DNA of 64,000 nt. Source: Gnetum montanum (lineage: Eukaryota; Streptophyta; Gnetopsida; Gnetales; Gnetaceae). The translations under genes and the position numbers were made by a program. Below, piece after piece: positions 33,482-47,075 of this stretch. The stretch is taken from the NCBI GenBank assembly GCA_015680685.1, contig MNCI01017692.1, positions 309,161-373,160 on the forward strand. Direction: 5' to 3'. Position 1 is the stretch's first letter, and each line of letters begins with the position of its first letter. Under the pieces are notes generated by a model, which searched no databases, was not told the origin of the DNA, and saw only the letters and a list, made by a program, of their open reading frames with translations.

Positions 33482-36330
33482 TCAAATGGTCCTAGGTGGT
33501 GGAGGTTCATGAGGCTCCGAAGGACCTTATCCTACTTTAGGTGCATGTGGTGGTTAAGGCAGTTGTAGTTAACCTATGATAGCTACAACTTTTGCTGGAA
33601 GACAGAAGGAATTGAATAGTGTCATCTTCTCCTCCTTACTCTTGGGATCATTCACAATCCATGCCACATCATGAATGTGGGCCAGTGTGGGAACATCCCA
33701 AGGATAGGGCATTGCTGGAAATAACTCCTTCGCATTGATGAACTAGGTAGTAAAATGTTTGCATTCAACATCAAATGCCTTTACTACATTCTGCAGCTCC
33801 TAATAGTCACTCATTCTCCTAGCGAGTTCTTAGTTGTAGACTGTTGATCAGTGAAGCACTGCCCGAGAACATCGAGTTTTGCATTTACCACCTCAAGCTT
33901 TTGCTTGGTATCTTTGTGATGCTTGAACTTTTCTTTGTAAAACAAGTATGAACTGGCCATATGTTTCTTCAATTCAAAATACGACCATTTGACATTCAAC
34001 ATCATCAAATTTGCATAATGGAGATTGACAAGCTTCATGTACTCTATCATCTCCTTGATCTACAGCTCCTTCATGCAGATCTCCACCTTGTTGTAATCAT
34101 TGAGCACATCAAAGATAGGCTACCAAACATCACCTCATTTCTTGAGCTGCTGGAGGGCCTCATTGACTTTTGCCTTTACCATTTGAATATGTTTCTCATT
34201 GATCTATTTTTGTAGACCAACCTAATCTTTGTAGTAATTTTTGACTCAAACTTGAGAGCCTCATTTTTCCATGCAACTACCTTTATTGTAGATTTCTGGT
34301 GAAGGGCTCAAACTTCCTCCATGGAGAAATTTCTATTTTTGGCTACCAATCTTCTTAGTTCATTGTTTACTCTGGCTAGCTGCTCCTGCTATTCATGGAT
34401 GAAATCTTGCATTTGTTGCTTTTGCACATCAACATTTCGTAAGTGATGATTTTCTATGGTCAAAGTTACATTATCTTGACAAGTCTGGTATAAGGCCTTT
34501 TAGATATCATGCATGGTGGCATCGACCAAGGACTAATCAAAGGTCACCACTCCTTTACATCCTCAACCTTCTTGAGCTTGTCCTGAAGCTATTGAAAAGC
34601 TTCATCACAGGTTAGTGTAGGATTGAGAAATGTAAGATCAGCAAGATGGGCTCTTAGTTCAACAACCTCTATAGCCAAGTGTTGGTTTTGAGCTTCAGTT
34701 GTTTTAAGTTGCCCCTCCATGATAAGGCATTTGCCCCTTGCTCCAACAACTCTGATTAGGTTGTAGTGATTATATCCTGAAGGTCAAAGACATTCAGAAT
34801 TGGTTGCTTAATTTCCACTAGTTGATGCAATAACTCCTCATGCTGGGCTACACTCAATTTATCACTAACCATTCTTGTGAATGTCTCCACATCTCTAAGT
34901 GCAGAAACATTTGGTACAAATGTTGTAGATACATTTAATGCCTCAACAATTCTATCAACAACAACCTTTGTTGTTGTCTCCTAATCATGGTGTTGCATCA
35001 CTAAGATAGTTGCCCCCTCATCCTCCTCTAGACATATCGAGAAAGTAGCAGCATTCCCAAAGATTTTTGGAAATTGTTGTTATTGTAAGAGAGATATTAT
35101 TACCTCTTGGGTGCTAGGATTTGATTTTGCAAGCAGCTATATTCTTTGGCCTGAGAAAATTGGCCCACCTTTCTCCATCTCGCTAATGATTTAAGCTACT
35201 TTGTTGAGGTGACTTGTTGCTGGGTGATACACAGATGGATCACCACCACTCGTTCCTGCTCATTGCTCTTGCTCATGTAAGAGTTGTTCTTAGATCTTAT
35301 GCATTTGTTCAAGGGCAGAATTGGAGTTGAACATTATTTCATGAGTGGGCAATGGAGATTGTGGTTACTACTCCTCTTTCTTGGCTATGGCAGCGGTCTT
35401 GTCTTTCATCATTTCTACCCAAAAGGTATAAGGAGCATGCCTAATTGCATTGTTAGCATAGCAAACTATTCTTGCCTTTTTGCATGGTTTTTTGATGAGG
35501 TAGGAAAAGGGAAGAGCTTTTCTTCCACATTCATTCTCTTTGAATCACTTCTCTATCTCTAGATCAATTAGATGTGGAAGATTGATAGGGAATTTTCCAC
35601 TCAAAGTAGCACATGCATGGGTAGAAAAAGTAGTCACCTTACTGGGCCTCACCGTCAGATTGAGGTGATGGGCTACTATCTTGAAATACATATGTTTCAC
35701 CATAGTGAGTACACCATACTTCTTGTAGTCCACTTCATAGCATCGTTGGGTCCACTTCTTCTTTACCTCAAGATCTACCTAAGTTGAGATCTCTACGAAG
35801 CTAGTTTCAATATCAGGCAAGTCGAAAGCCTATGCGATTGCTTCCACCGAATAGGAGATGCCAATGTCCTTGATTTTAACTATGGCACCTAGCTATTGGT
35901 TGTTCTAGAAGAGGTAGTCTCTCCCATGTACCACTCTCCACTAGAAGTGATGATTGGCCACATGGGAGAAGTTCATAATTGAGCTTTGACTTCTTTTGAC
36001 AAACTCCAGGAACATCCCAAAGTTTTGTCCTTGGAGAACTAAATGCTGAACATCCCTAGACATGATTTGATCAAGGTAGGCACAGGTCAAGGTAGCTTCA
36101 AGTCTAGGCACAAGACTTGGTGCCTCATCTTGGTGAAATTGCTCTATTTTTGCTTCTTCTAGAATTTGACGAACGGATTCCACCTCAGGGTCCTCATGAA
36201 GATTTCTCATGACATGAGTTTCAGCTTCCTGCTCTTAGGGTTGTTCTTGTTGGCCCCTTCTAGTTCTAGGTTGTTTGTCCCTTGGTTTGGATGGTCCTCC
36301 TTCCTATAGGTGTTTCAATCTAGGTGCCAT
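33482..36330 (-). pseudogene. Element D ORF3 (transposon-protein domain plus coiled coil)
   Basis: A divergent homologue of ORF3 in A and E. MAPRLKHL opens the frame at 36330. A globular part (about 36210-35400) includes IKDIGISYSVEAIA, FDLPDIETSF and LPFSYLIKKPC, at the same spacing as in A and E. Coiled-coil fragments follow (for example 34050-33811). It ends PPPPRTI before the stop at 33482-33484. The sequence before the ATG reads TTATAA rather than TATAG, so the splice acceptor seen in A, C and E is lost. Many stops and shifts. Confidence 0.65.
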
Positions 36331-38356
36331 TTATAATTAGAACATAACCAATGATTAGCACCTAATGTGTAACTTTGAAACATTTGGAATACCTTATCTC
36401 TTGGGGTAGTTACACTTGGCTAAGTTGTGATCATGGCTAGTTTGATTATTTTAATATTATGTGATTAAATAGGTTACTGAAGTTTGTTGGAAGGGTTTAA
36501 GTTCCATAGGTTGATGATTTAATATTATTTTATGCATTAAACCTATGGGGAAGTTAGAAAAATTCTAAAAAATTTTCTATCAAAAACCTAAGGTTTGTGG
36601 CCCCCATGATATAGAGCATACCTTCAGTAGTTAGAGGACTAAAAAATGACTGAAATTGGACAAACAATGCGAAAGCTATGGGCTCTAGAAGGTTTGGGTC
36701 TTTGAAAACTCGTAGAAACTCCCATCTTATTTGAAGCAAAATAGCAAAAATTGCTAAGTGTTGTGCACTAGTTATAGTATTTTTACCATGCGTTGATGGG
36801 GCCATGTCGATGTAAAGGCTAGTGTATATGGGGCCACATCGACACATTTGTTGACCACCATTGACTTTTGAAAAAATTCAATAAATAGAAGGAGTTTTAA
36901 TGCAAAATTGAAGTTTTTGAAAGCCCATGAAGCCAAGAACATGATGAAATGCATGAAGAGGGTTTGACAAGTCATAAAAATGGGGGAATTGAGGGGAGAA
37001 TGCAATTTTATGGGAGAAATGCCTTAAGGAATGCATAGTTGGATGTAACTGATGGCAAATGTAGATGATTTTATTACAAAAATGCTCAAGGATAAGGGAC
37101 TTAACTAGCCCAACCAAGAGCTATGCAAGTGGATCCTCCCCATAGCAAGCTCATGTCCTTTTTGCCCTTACATATCCTTAACCCAAGGAGTCCATGGGCT
37201 TCACAATTGATTAATGATTATGAAAAGTTAAAGATCGAATTTGGAAGAATCTATCTAAGAATTTTAATAGATCAAACTAAGACATTGAACAAGACATGAA
37301 AATTGGTAGTGAGGTGAAAAATAGAAAGGATTGACAGATGAGAGAGAAAGTGAAATGGAGTTCTGAATCATGGTCACATGAAGTCCCTTGTGGATTATGT
37401 GGTTAGATGACCCGATAAAATCCATCCTTAGTCCAAACCAAAACCAACCACTTTTAGTAGCTTCGCATCATCATCCTAAGACTAGTGCATCCCCTTGATA
37501 CATAAGAAAGCTTCCATAAATCAAACACTATTCCTTATCTGAGAAGAAAAGAGAAGGAGGAAGTGAGAAAGGGCCTTAGTTAGAGGGAACCTTTAGGCAT
37601 GGATAACATGTCTTTCTAGTCCCATAACTAGTGCTTAGAGCCTATTTATTTTGTCTAACGAGTATTCTTTGAATTTCTATCATTGTTTCTTTTTTATTTT
37701 TTGTATTTTATGGATTTTTGGATGGGAACCACACCATGCAAAGACTTGTCAACTTCCTATTATTGGTTGACACAGAACAGTGAGAAATCCATGAAAAACA
37801 CTCAGGCACTCAAGTAAGTAGAAAGGTACAAAGATTAATGAATCCCCTTGAAGTTACACCCTTTTCAAACCTTTTGGATCTTTTCCAATTTTGGAAACTA
37901 CCAAGGTCACAAGTTTGTTGAGGTTTTATGAATGAGAAAAAGACCTCATACTTCCAAAACAAGGAAAACCATAGATGTAATGGATGGGTGGATGATGTGG
38001 ACTCACTTCTTGTTCCATAAAAAAGAAACTTTATCTTAGACATTAGTTATCAAAATTCAAAAATAGAAGCTAGACATTAGCAATAAAAAATATTAGGTAT
38101 AAACCATAATTAGCAAAAAACTACAACATCATTGTGTCTTGTTGGCAACAAAGAAATTTTATTAGAAAACAAAGAAAATTCACACTAAAATAAAGAAACA
38201 TATAAAAGAAATTGCAAAATTTTCAAGAAAAATAAAACATACTAATGATGTTGTAAAACAAAAATTTGGAAAAATAACAAAGTGTAAAGAAAAAAAGGTA
38301 TATATAAAAAAAGTGTAAAACAAAAAGGTAGAAAAACTAAAGAGCCATTTTAATGA
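36331..38356 (-). other. Element D non-coding stretch between pol and ORF3
   Basis: No supported gene. It holds the shared blocks: CCCCTTGAAGTTACACC at 37844-37860, and the complement of AGCTTGCTATGGGGAGGATC at about 37120-37155. Short - strand frames at 36550-37120 show no family resemblance. Confidence 0.6.
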
Positions 38357-41300
38357 TTAGCACGGATGCCCATCTCCCCCATGATTGAGTTGAAAGGAGG
38401 AGATCTGAAAGATTGAATGTGGTTGTCCATCCAAGGAGGCGTTGATTTCACTATCTTACTTGAACTCATGGAAAGGTTTTAGTTGTTGCATATTGACCAA
38501 CTACTTTTTATTTGGGCTCTTAGGTTTGTAGATCAACATGGTCCCAGAAGGAAAGGTTTCATAAATGATATAAGGCCCTTCCCACAATGTTTGGATCTTG
38601 GTTTGTTGTGGAACATGTGTGGGGTTCAAATAAAGGACCCTGTCTTCAAGTTTAAATTTAACTTTCCTTATTCTAAGGTCATGGCATTGTTTACTAAATG
38701 CCTTATACACTTCATTTAAGAACAAGGCTACCAATCGATTCTCATCTAGCACATTAAGGTCGATCAATCTTTCTTTTTGTGTTAGGCTTAGGTCAAGGTC
38801 TAGGGCATGGGCTGTTAAAAGTGTATGAAGCTTACGTTGAATTAGAAAAGTTGGTAATTTTTCTTACACCAGCTCATAGTGAGAGTAGCCTATAGGGAGT
38901 TTCCATGTTGACTAGTAAGCCCAAAGGGAATTGTTGAGTTTTATGCTCTAGTCTCTCCTATATTTGCTAATTATTCTTGTTAAGATTTTTGTGATCTTCC
39001 TATTGGTAACTTTTGCTTAACCTTTGGCTTAGGGATGGTAAGATGTTATTAATTTATATTCAACCCCCAAGCATTGGATGAGCTTGCAAAAGTAGCATCT
39101 ATAAAATGAGTACCATTGTTAGAAATTAGTGCACGTGGCATACCAAACCTATTTATGACATTTTGTTACACAAACTGAGTAGCAATGGAAGATGTACAAT
39201 CAGTGATGGCTATTGCTTCTACCCATTTCGTACAATAGTCAACAATGACTATAATGTTCACCTTTCCATTTGACATGGGTGTAATGGGATCCATGAAGTC
39301 TATGCCCTAGGTGTCAAAGGGTTCTAGTGGTTGGATCCACTACTGAGGTCTCTTCATTCAATTGATCATCCCACCATCTCATTGATAGCATTTACAAGAG
39401 CAGATAAATTGGTGAGCATCTCTAAGGATTGTTAGCTAGTAGTACCCTGCCATTAGAATTTTAATGGTCATGTGTCTCCCTACATAGTGGCCCACATAAG
39501 GATCCTCATGAGCATCTTGGAGAATGTGTAGTTGCTTAACATTAGGAACACACCAACAAACCAGGCCATCGACGCATACCTTGTAAAGAAGAACGTGTAG
39601 TTGGCTTGATGAAGAAACTATTATTTCTTCTAGTTATCTAAATCTTGTGGCATTTTTTGAGTGAGAAGATAAGTGAGGATACCATCATACCATTTTGGTT
39701 CAGCATGCATCTATTGATTTATTGCATAGGCAAAGAGGAGTTCATCTAAAAATTGATCAAAGAGTGGGCTCTCATCCTCTTTGTTGTCCCATTGTAACTG
39801 AGACAAGTGATCAACGACCACATTCTTAGTCCCCTTTAGATCTACCATTATAAGATCGAACTCCTACAAGATCACCAACCACAGTATGACACAGGGGCTT
39901 ACCGTTGGTTTATTCATCAAGAAGCAAATGGCACTATGATTAGTGTGCACAAACACCTTGTATCCAAGCACATAGTTCTTGAACTCTTTCAAAGCATATA
40001 CCATTATCATCAAATCTTTTTCCGTTGTGGTGTAATTGAGTTGTATACTAAAAATCCTTCAACTTGTGTAGTGGATGTAATATGGATATTTTTGATTATT
40101 TAACTGCATAAGCACAACTCCCAAGGCATAGTTTAATGCATTCATCATAATGTGAAATGGTCAGAACCAATCAAGTGCTCATAGAATTGGAGTTTCTACA
40201 AGCCTTTGCTGAAGGCTTTGGAATGCCTTTTTCATATTCCTTGGTCCATATGAATGGAGCATCTTTCTTTGTAAGTTTGACTAATGGTTTCATGATCTTA
40301 GAAAAATTCTCTATGAATCACCGATAGTAGCCAGTGTGTCCAAGGAATGACTGAACATCTTTAATGGTGTCTGATTGATGGGTTATTCCTTTGATGGCTC
40401 AAATCATTTTAGGGTCTACCTGAATCCCTGCTTGAAAAATTCTATGCCCCAACACAATGCCCTCCTGGACCATGAGCTAGTCCTTTTGCCAATTAAGATG
40501 AAGATTAGTCTCCACTCATCTTTTAAGCACTTGCTCAAGGTGGTCTAAGGCTTGCTCAAATGTAGTACCATAGGTGGAGAAGTCATCCATGAAGACTTCC
40601 AGCTCGCTACCAATCTGCTACTAAAAAATGCTTAGGACCAAGCATTAGAAAGTTGCACAGGCATTACATAGACCAAAGGGCATCTTACAATATGAAAAAG
40701 TCCTCCAAGGACTTGTGAATGTTTTTTTTTGTCTAATCCTCAAGCGTGAGCCACTATAACCATCTCTTAAGCTATAATAGTAATGCCCAGAAATAGTGTC
40801 CAACACCTAGTCCACAAATGACAATAGGAAATGATCTTTGAACATCGCCATGTTCAATATTCTAAAATCAATGTAAAACTTCCACTTGACATATTTCTTT
40901 GGCACAATTACAAGTGGACTAACCCACTTGCTATCTACAATTAGATAGATGAATCCCACCTTGAGGAGTTGTTCAGTTTTCTCTTTGACAATTTGCTTCA
41001 ATTTGGGATTTAGCTATCATTGCGGCTGTCTCTTTGGCTTCATGGTTGAATCGGTATAGATGTGATGCTAACATATTTTAGGATAAATTCATATGAGTTT
41101 AAGAAATAACCAATCAAATGTTGTTGGCCATTTTTTGGTCACCTTCAACAACATTCTTTTCTACTCAAGAGCAAGGTTGACATTAATTATCACTAGCTTG
41201 TCATTTTTCAAAAATGCATATTCCATGTCGGTAGGTAGAGTTTTTAACTTTAAGGGCCCATGTTTAAAAATATTAGGGATCTTCAACTCTCTCCAATTAG

Positions 41301-42090
41301 TATCATCAAGTTCATCATTGGAGAGTTGGCAATGAACTTGCTCTGGTTCATCTATGCCTTCAACATAGACACAAGGTAGGCTCTCAATAGGTTCCATGCC
41401 AAGTGTGCTGCTTTCAGATTCAACTATCAATCATTGGGTGCCATCCTATTTTGTGGTTGTTGTGTATAGGTACTTTTGGATTTTAGATTCATCTGCACAC
41501 TGTTTGCATGCTTTGATTGATGTGCTTTTGATAGACTAGAGCTTCTACACATAGTTGCACTGGGTATCGCTGTATGCAATGCATGGAACTCTCTTCTTCT
41601 CAATCTTTCTAAATGAATTTTCCTTGGAAATCTTTGGGGAAAGATCTCTTATGTCCATTTTCACATCAACAATGCTCAACCAAGCCCTTCCCATAATGAT
41701 TAGAAAGTCCCTTTTGTAATTTCCAACCTTCATTACTAGGAAATCGGCAAGATATGACCACACATAGATAGTGGTCACAATATCCTCCACTAATCCCAAG
41801 GGAATAATGACGGACTGATTTGGCAATTCTAAATAGATGTTTCTTTGCTTAAGAGGAGGTAAGTTCAAGGGGTTTCACATTTCATGGAAAATCAGGTTGA
41901 CATTAGAACATGAATCAAGAAGATCCTTGCATGGCTCATTTCCAATGATTTGTAAGTAGATGAGAGGACTACTAGGATTAGCTTGTTTCTTGGGAAGGTT
42001 ACCAACATTGATCCAATCAAATACAATGTGGGTTAACATGACTATGCAGATCTTAGGAGGTATTTAGTTTAGAAGGCTCTTGAAAGGAAT
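38357..42090 (-). pseudogene. Element D pol
   Basis: Protease at about 41990-41600: DLLDSCSNVNLI and IIMGRAWLSIVD. Reverse transcriptase at about 41000-40280: WVSPLVIVPKK, then YYYSLRDGYSG, then EVFMDDFSTYG. That is the Athila-type catalytic motif, still with both Asp residues, unlike B. RNase H at about 40230-39800 and integrase at about 39500-38500, ending LEDRVLYLNPTHVPQ and IYKPKSPNKK. The last codons read QLNHGGDGHPC, as in B. Stops and several frameshifts. Confidence 0.85.
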
Positions 42091-43240
42091 AGATGTAGAG
42101 GATGAAGGAGACATAGGGTGACCAGTCGCATAAGTCGATGAGGGCTTTATAGGACTATTGGTTAGGAAGAATGGTCTTTTATGGAATCTAGTTTCTAAAC
42201 CACTTGGCTAAAGAACCAGATAGAAGTTAATAGCCCTGGTAGCATTATGTTGCTGCAAGTATGCAAGAATTTCACCTTGCATGAATGGAGTAGGCGGTAA
42301 TTGGGTTAAGGATGGAGGAGCATGTGCTCAAGGATGAGAAGGATGTTGAGGACATGGGGATTTCCCTCTAGGAGATAGAGAATGAGTTCTATAGTACTTT
42401 GGAGGGTAGTAGTGATGTTGAAAGGAAGTGTGACTTAAAGAGTCATGCAAAGACATGGGTTTTTGAACATAGTACCCATATGGATTAGGTTGTTGGTTAG
42501 GGTATTACTGCCTTGATGGTGGCATCCCCCATGATTATGGGTGTTGCCATTGATCGTACTACTCGTACGGTTGTGGTGGAGCTTCGCTTGGATAATAAGC
42601 TTGTTGTTATTGGTGGAACAACCTTAGGTTTCCTTAAGGATAAGGCAACCTTCTGGGTTCTTGCCTTCATGCCAGTATAGGATTTAGAGTATACATCTTA
42701 TATTCTTTTAAGTGTGAAACAATAGGGCAATATCCCTTGGGATGTTCATATTAGTAGATATCATGTCTACCATCACCATTTGATTCTAACTCCACAACAT
42801 CTTTTACTATAGCAACTTTTCCATTACCCCATTGGTAGGCATGTTTAGCTTCATTTCTTCTCCTGTAATCATGATCACTACCTTGCTCTTTGGATTCTTC
42901 TGCAATTTTCAAAGTAGTTTAAAATTTTTCATTCAAAGATTCCCACATTTTGTCAACCTTAGCTAAGATTTCAAACACAAATTTTTGAATTGGTAAAGGC
43001 TTTTACTGTACAAATTCATCAAGTGGTGCCTCTGCCTCACTACCATAGAATCAAACCTCCTTTTTCTGATGGAAGGGTCCCAGTTATACTCCTCAGCACC
43101 CTCTTGTTTTCTCAACTCACTTTCTTCTTTTTGCAACTTACTCAATCAACCTTTGAATCTAATGGACTCTTAGTTATGATAGTATCCCTTGGGCATAGAC
43201 CCCAAGGCTTCCCCTTGTTTCTGATTAGAGCTTATTTATG
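42091..43240 (-). pseudogene. Element D gag, C-terminal part
   Basis: Resumes after the G insertion. It holds EESELRKQEGAEEYNWDPS as in B, and a decayed zinc-knuckle variant YEHPKGYC near 42740-42765. A P/H/Y/Q-rich tail follows (PYGYYVQKP, and THSLSPRGKSPCPQHPSHP). It is broken by stops and a frameshift. Confidence 0.78.
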
Positions 43241-45212
43241 TGTTGGCGACCGTTTGGGACATGATCGTCAACGAGTGTCCTCGAACAGAATTTAGGTGCT
43301 TGCTAGTCTTCTGGCAACAGCAAGGCCCAGATACCTCCAAATAGGCTCAGTGGTTAATGTGAGTATGTGTGTGTGCTATTGCAGTGTGCTGTTGTGAAAA
43401 ATGAAATGATTGGGTTGTGTGTAAAACTATAAATGACTTATCTTAAAGAGATTCAGCCAACTTTGCAAAGTACCGTGAGTTGTTGAGAGTCCCTATTCTG
43501 TTTAATTGTCTAGTCTATGCGGTCCTTATAATACCTACCTGTAACAAATAAAGTTTTGCAAAAACATTTGAGCACAACTCTACGAATCTACTTCTAATTT
43601 TCCCCAGAGAAAGAGATAGTTCCACATGAAAACTAAAAATAAAGCGAGATTCAATGGAAATAGAAAGAAGAGAAAAAGAAAGCAGATTTGTGTAAAGATC
43701 TCAAATGTTTAAACAAGGTAAAATTATACGAGTAAACACTTCACAATAAAGCTATCCCAAATTCAATAACTACGAATTGTTCAAACTTCCAAGGCTCAAA
43801 ATAGCAATTTCTTTAAGACAATCATACTATGCTACCAAAAAAAATGCTGCGTAAACTATCATGTACTAGACTCTATTTTGGCTAGATAATGGATGTCAAC
43901 AATTGCATTCAACAGAACCTTTAAAAGACTTGACAATTTATGATTAAAATACTACGGAGATTCACTTTAAAGATAAAAGAAGCTATCCTGATCCTATCAA
44001 AATACCAAAGATTTTCTGAACCCTCTTGACTATTGAATCATTCAACGGCTTGACTACATGCAGAGGATCTCTTACAACAATCTCAATAGTGGTTCTTATA
44101 CATTGCACAATAATGAAATTTACTACTAAAATGCTCTTAAGGATTTTAAACACAAGCTCTTCTATGGAAAAATTTTAATAGAAATTTTCTATCATGCAAC
44201 AAGAACAATAAGAGCAATCTAAAAATCCCAAAATTACTTGCTAAGAATGATACTATCTAAACCACTAGCTAAACAATTTAAAAAAAATAAAAAATAAACA
44301 TAACTCACAGGACTATGACAAAGAGGCTGAAATGTTGTCTTTAGTAAGTCATCTTACAAGCAATCTTTCACAATGTCTTCTTTTCAATCTTCCTCCAAGA
44401 GTGTGTTATATCTCTTTTTCTTCCTTCCCTTGAAGCCCTTTTATAAGGTCTCATAGGTAGTTAGGTAAGTTACAGAATATCTTAGCTAACTTCTCTCCCA
44501 AGTAAGGAAGTTATAACTTGCCCAACAAGTTAGGAGATATTACTTGCCCAACCAAGTTAGGAAGTTGTAACTTATACATAAAGTTAGGAGAAAATCATGC
44601 TAACATTGGCATGTGTAAATATTACAAATATTGCTTTTATAAGCAATAACCTATATAAAAAATAAATCCAAGATCTCCTAAGAGCTTCATATAATTGTTA
44701 TATTTTATTTAGGATTTTAACTATTATGTCATTAAGCCCTAGTAATTCTCATGATCAGGCTGTATTAAGAAAGTAATTTAGCATCCACCTTAGTGTAGAT
44801 GTTGGTGGAGGTAGTTGTATAGTCTTAAAAATTAATAAAGCCAATCTTTGCAAATTTTCAATGCTATATAATTAAATCATATGCAATTTATATCCATGTA
44901 AAATTTGTTGTTGGCTTCCTTGGAAAAATGACGTTCGCTGGAAAAAGAAATTTGAATACGGTAGTGGTTACTTGGCATTGTTAAAAACGCCTCCAAATGT
45001 AAAGGCTGAATGTGAAGGCGCCAGGCCTGGAACTACCCGGTTTCTGCAAATAGTTTCAAATTATTCCACCCTACTAGAACTGTATATCAACTACCACCGC
45101 AAAAGAAGGCCCTACCACTACATCCGGTAATGTTGCCGTGTGTTCTATAAAAAAAATGCGGTCGTTGTAACCTTTTCTGTAGTGGCTGCAGATCAAGATT
45201 CTGCAAGCACTT

Positions 45213-45640
45213 TAGCAGGGCCTGAACTTGTTGTGCATGGAGGAATTATGTGTTGAACCAGGTGAAAGCTTCTTCAACTGACTCATAATTCTCATGTCGT
45301 AGCTTATCCGCATTGAGATAGACACAGCTCTTCTTTTGAAGCAGGGCATGATACAAAATTGTCTTGAAAATGACGAAAGTGTTGCATAGCCTTTCCATCG
45401 CCTGCAGATGTATATCACAGTAGATGATGTGTGCGAGATTGACGATGAGATCGTGAAAGATGTAAGGGCATACTACAGCAGCTCGATCAAAGTTATGCTT
45501 CGTGATTTTGTTCAAACTCATCTTGCAAATCTGTGGTATGTCTGCGGAACCATTACCGCAGTGGTATTGCTAGGGCTTGATGCGGGCCACAAATTTTGCT
45601 CACTTGAAGCATTTTTCTGTGTTGTGATGGTGTCGGCGTA
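45213..45640 (+). pseudogene. Captured DUF247/UPF0481 gene fragment in the G 3' LTR
   Basis: Read on +, antisense to G. The order is LLCMEELCVEPGESFFN, then LLLKQGMIQNCLENDESVA, then PFHRLQMYITVDDVCEID. A hydrophobic end follows with LANLWYVCGTITAVVLLGLD. This follows the C-terminal order of plant DUF247 proteins: a leucine-rich segment, a GII-N-LG-DE-VA-LF motif, then a single membrane helix near the C-terminus. Three stops lie in the first 80 codons. DUF247 is a plant-specific family; here it is only a fragment without its N-terminus. Confidence 0.65.
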
Positions 45641-45764
45641 GATTTTTGTAGAATAAGAAGAGAGTGAATCTGATTTCAGTCGGAAGGAAATTCTGGTTTT
45701 TTTTTTGCGATTGGTGCTTCTGCATTATTTTAGATTTTAGTATCCAAGTTAAAATGCAGCGAAG

Positions 45765-46067
45765 ATGAATATGGATCTGTGTTCATATTCCTTTCGCGAG
45801 AACCTGCACTCATTTCGTTTGCTTGAGCTGGGCAAGGTCGAGCAACATGTGGTTGAGTGCATCAGGCACAAAGAAGAAGGGACTCCTGACCAAAAGCCAA
45901 GCTCAGATTGTGATGATCAATACATCGATGCTTCGATGTACACGGCCACTGCAACTCTAGCACCAAATTTTCGAATAGCAGCTCTAGCAGCAGCACCTCA
46001 AAACCATGCACATCCCTTTTCTCTATGGATTTCAGAAAACAGATGTTCTGCAGAGACAAATTTTTGA
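45765..46067 (+). other. 100-codon open frame in the G LTR, function unknown
   Basis: An uninterrupted frame antisense to G, starting MNMDLCSYSFREN. It is partly kept in the other LTR (55919-56128, with a premature stop). It lies between the two captured fragments and may be a third captured piece. I do not recognise the protein. Confidence 0.25.
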
Positions 46068-46224
46068 GATATTGATTGTAGTCTATCAACATTAACAAAA
46101 ATAAATTTCAGCAAGAAGCTTCGGCTTCGGAACGGGTTTCCTACACTTAAGACGGTGCCATGTAGCCCTGCATTGTACCACAGAAAGAGTGAAGCCGTTC
46201 AAGGTCCTAAATGTTTCTTTAATT

Positions 46225-46553
46225 ACCCAAAATCGGTAATCTTGGATTCATGATCTAACTCTACTAAAATTTTTTAGCTCTTGACATTTCCGTGAATGAT
46301 GAGGGAATGGCAATCATGGTGGAGATATGCTAGTGCATTGGCCATCCCCAACGATTTCCCCATTTGAATTAAAGCCGCTACTACCATCTTGTCTGCAAAT
46401 CTGCTTCACTGTAGCCATTACAGTGTTCTTGAGATTCACTTTATAGACTTTTCCATACTTTCCACTTTCTATCTCATTCTCCCTATTTTCTATGACACGC
46501 AAAATCTCATCTGCCAAGAAATCAATGTTCTGGAAAGCTTTCACAGAGAAATG
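46225..46553 (-). pseudogene. Captured LRR receptor-like kinase fragment (class XI type) in the G 3' LTR
   Basis: On the - strand: FSVKAFQNIDFLADEIL (juxtamembrane and start of kinase domain), then ESGKYGKVYKVNLKN (Gly-rich loop, with two Gly changed) and ATVKQI (VAVK lysine block). After a gap with a frame change, LGMANALAYLHHDC and IIHGNVKS, a stop, KILVELDHESKITDFG. The HRD motif is HGN and the DFG motif is present. The middle of the N-lobe is missing. The arrangement is typical of class XI LRR receptor kinases such as the HAESA and CLV1 types, which I know to be intron-poor. Sense orientation relative to G. Confidence 0.75.
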
Positions 46554-46830
46554 ACACTGGATTTTGCTTTCCTTTTTTTTTATCCTCCTGTTTGTTTGTT
46601 TTTTTTTTAAAGGCTCATCCACATCAATCCAAATGAGACCTTTAGGATTATGCATATCAATAAGATGACAACCATCATATTTTTCATTTGAATATTTGTT
46701 TTGTCTTGTATACACAAATGATGGAAGTGTAGCAGAATTAATATCATTCATATTTTTATCATGTTCTCTACCATTGCCTTTTTCCAGTATCTACTTTTGC
46801 TGTTCCATGAAATGGCCAAATGTGCCAACA

Positions 46831-47075
46831 TTTTTGCCCCCTTGAAAGCATAAAGAATTTGTGCAGCCCCATTTTAAAACTAAAACGTACTAAAACTTTT
46901 ATTGAATTTTTACAGCTGAACAGAAATCTTTTTGGAGGAAACTTCTCATCAAACATAAGGTTTGATGGTATAAAAACCTCATTTCTAAGAAAAACAACAA
47001 ACTGTACATTAGCTTCATTCATGGACTATTCTTGAGATGGGAATAGAACTGTGAGGGTTACTCTAGTAGGAATCC
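46831..47075 (-). other. Element G spacer with polypurine tract
   Basis: CAAGGGGGCAAAAA on the - strand (46831-46844) is the polypurine tract. The remainder, up to the small ORF at 47076, has a short - strand frame with no recognisable domain. Confidence 0.6.

Larger units (their letters stand above)
43241..46830 (-). repeat. Element G 3' LTR (3590 bp)
   Basis: Pairs with 53510-56985 along its whole length. A TATAAAAGGGC box on the - strand lies at 44436-44446. Degenerate direct repeats with CAACAAGTTAGGA at 44500-44570. Most of the left half (43600-45150) is AT-rich and without coding frames. The right half carries two host gene fragments listed separately. Confidence 0.9.

Noticed and set aside
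33482-36330. ORF3 as an envelope glycoprotein
   Set aside because: Position fits, but no copy shows a signal peptide, membrane helix or Cys pattern of an envelope protein; the sequence is a globular domain plus coiled coil.
45942-45990. Short stretch TATATLAPNFRIAALAAA resembling the C-terminal end of group IIb WRKY proteins
   Set aside because: Only about a dozen residues match, without any WRKY domain nearby; too little to call.
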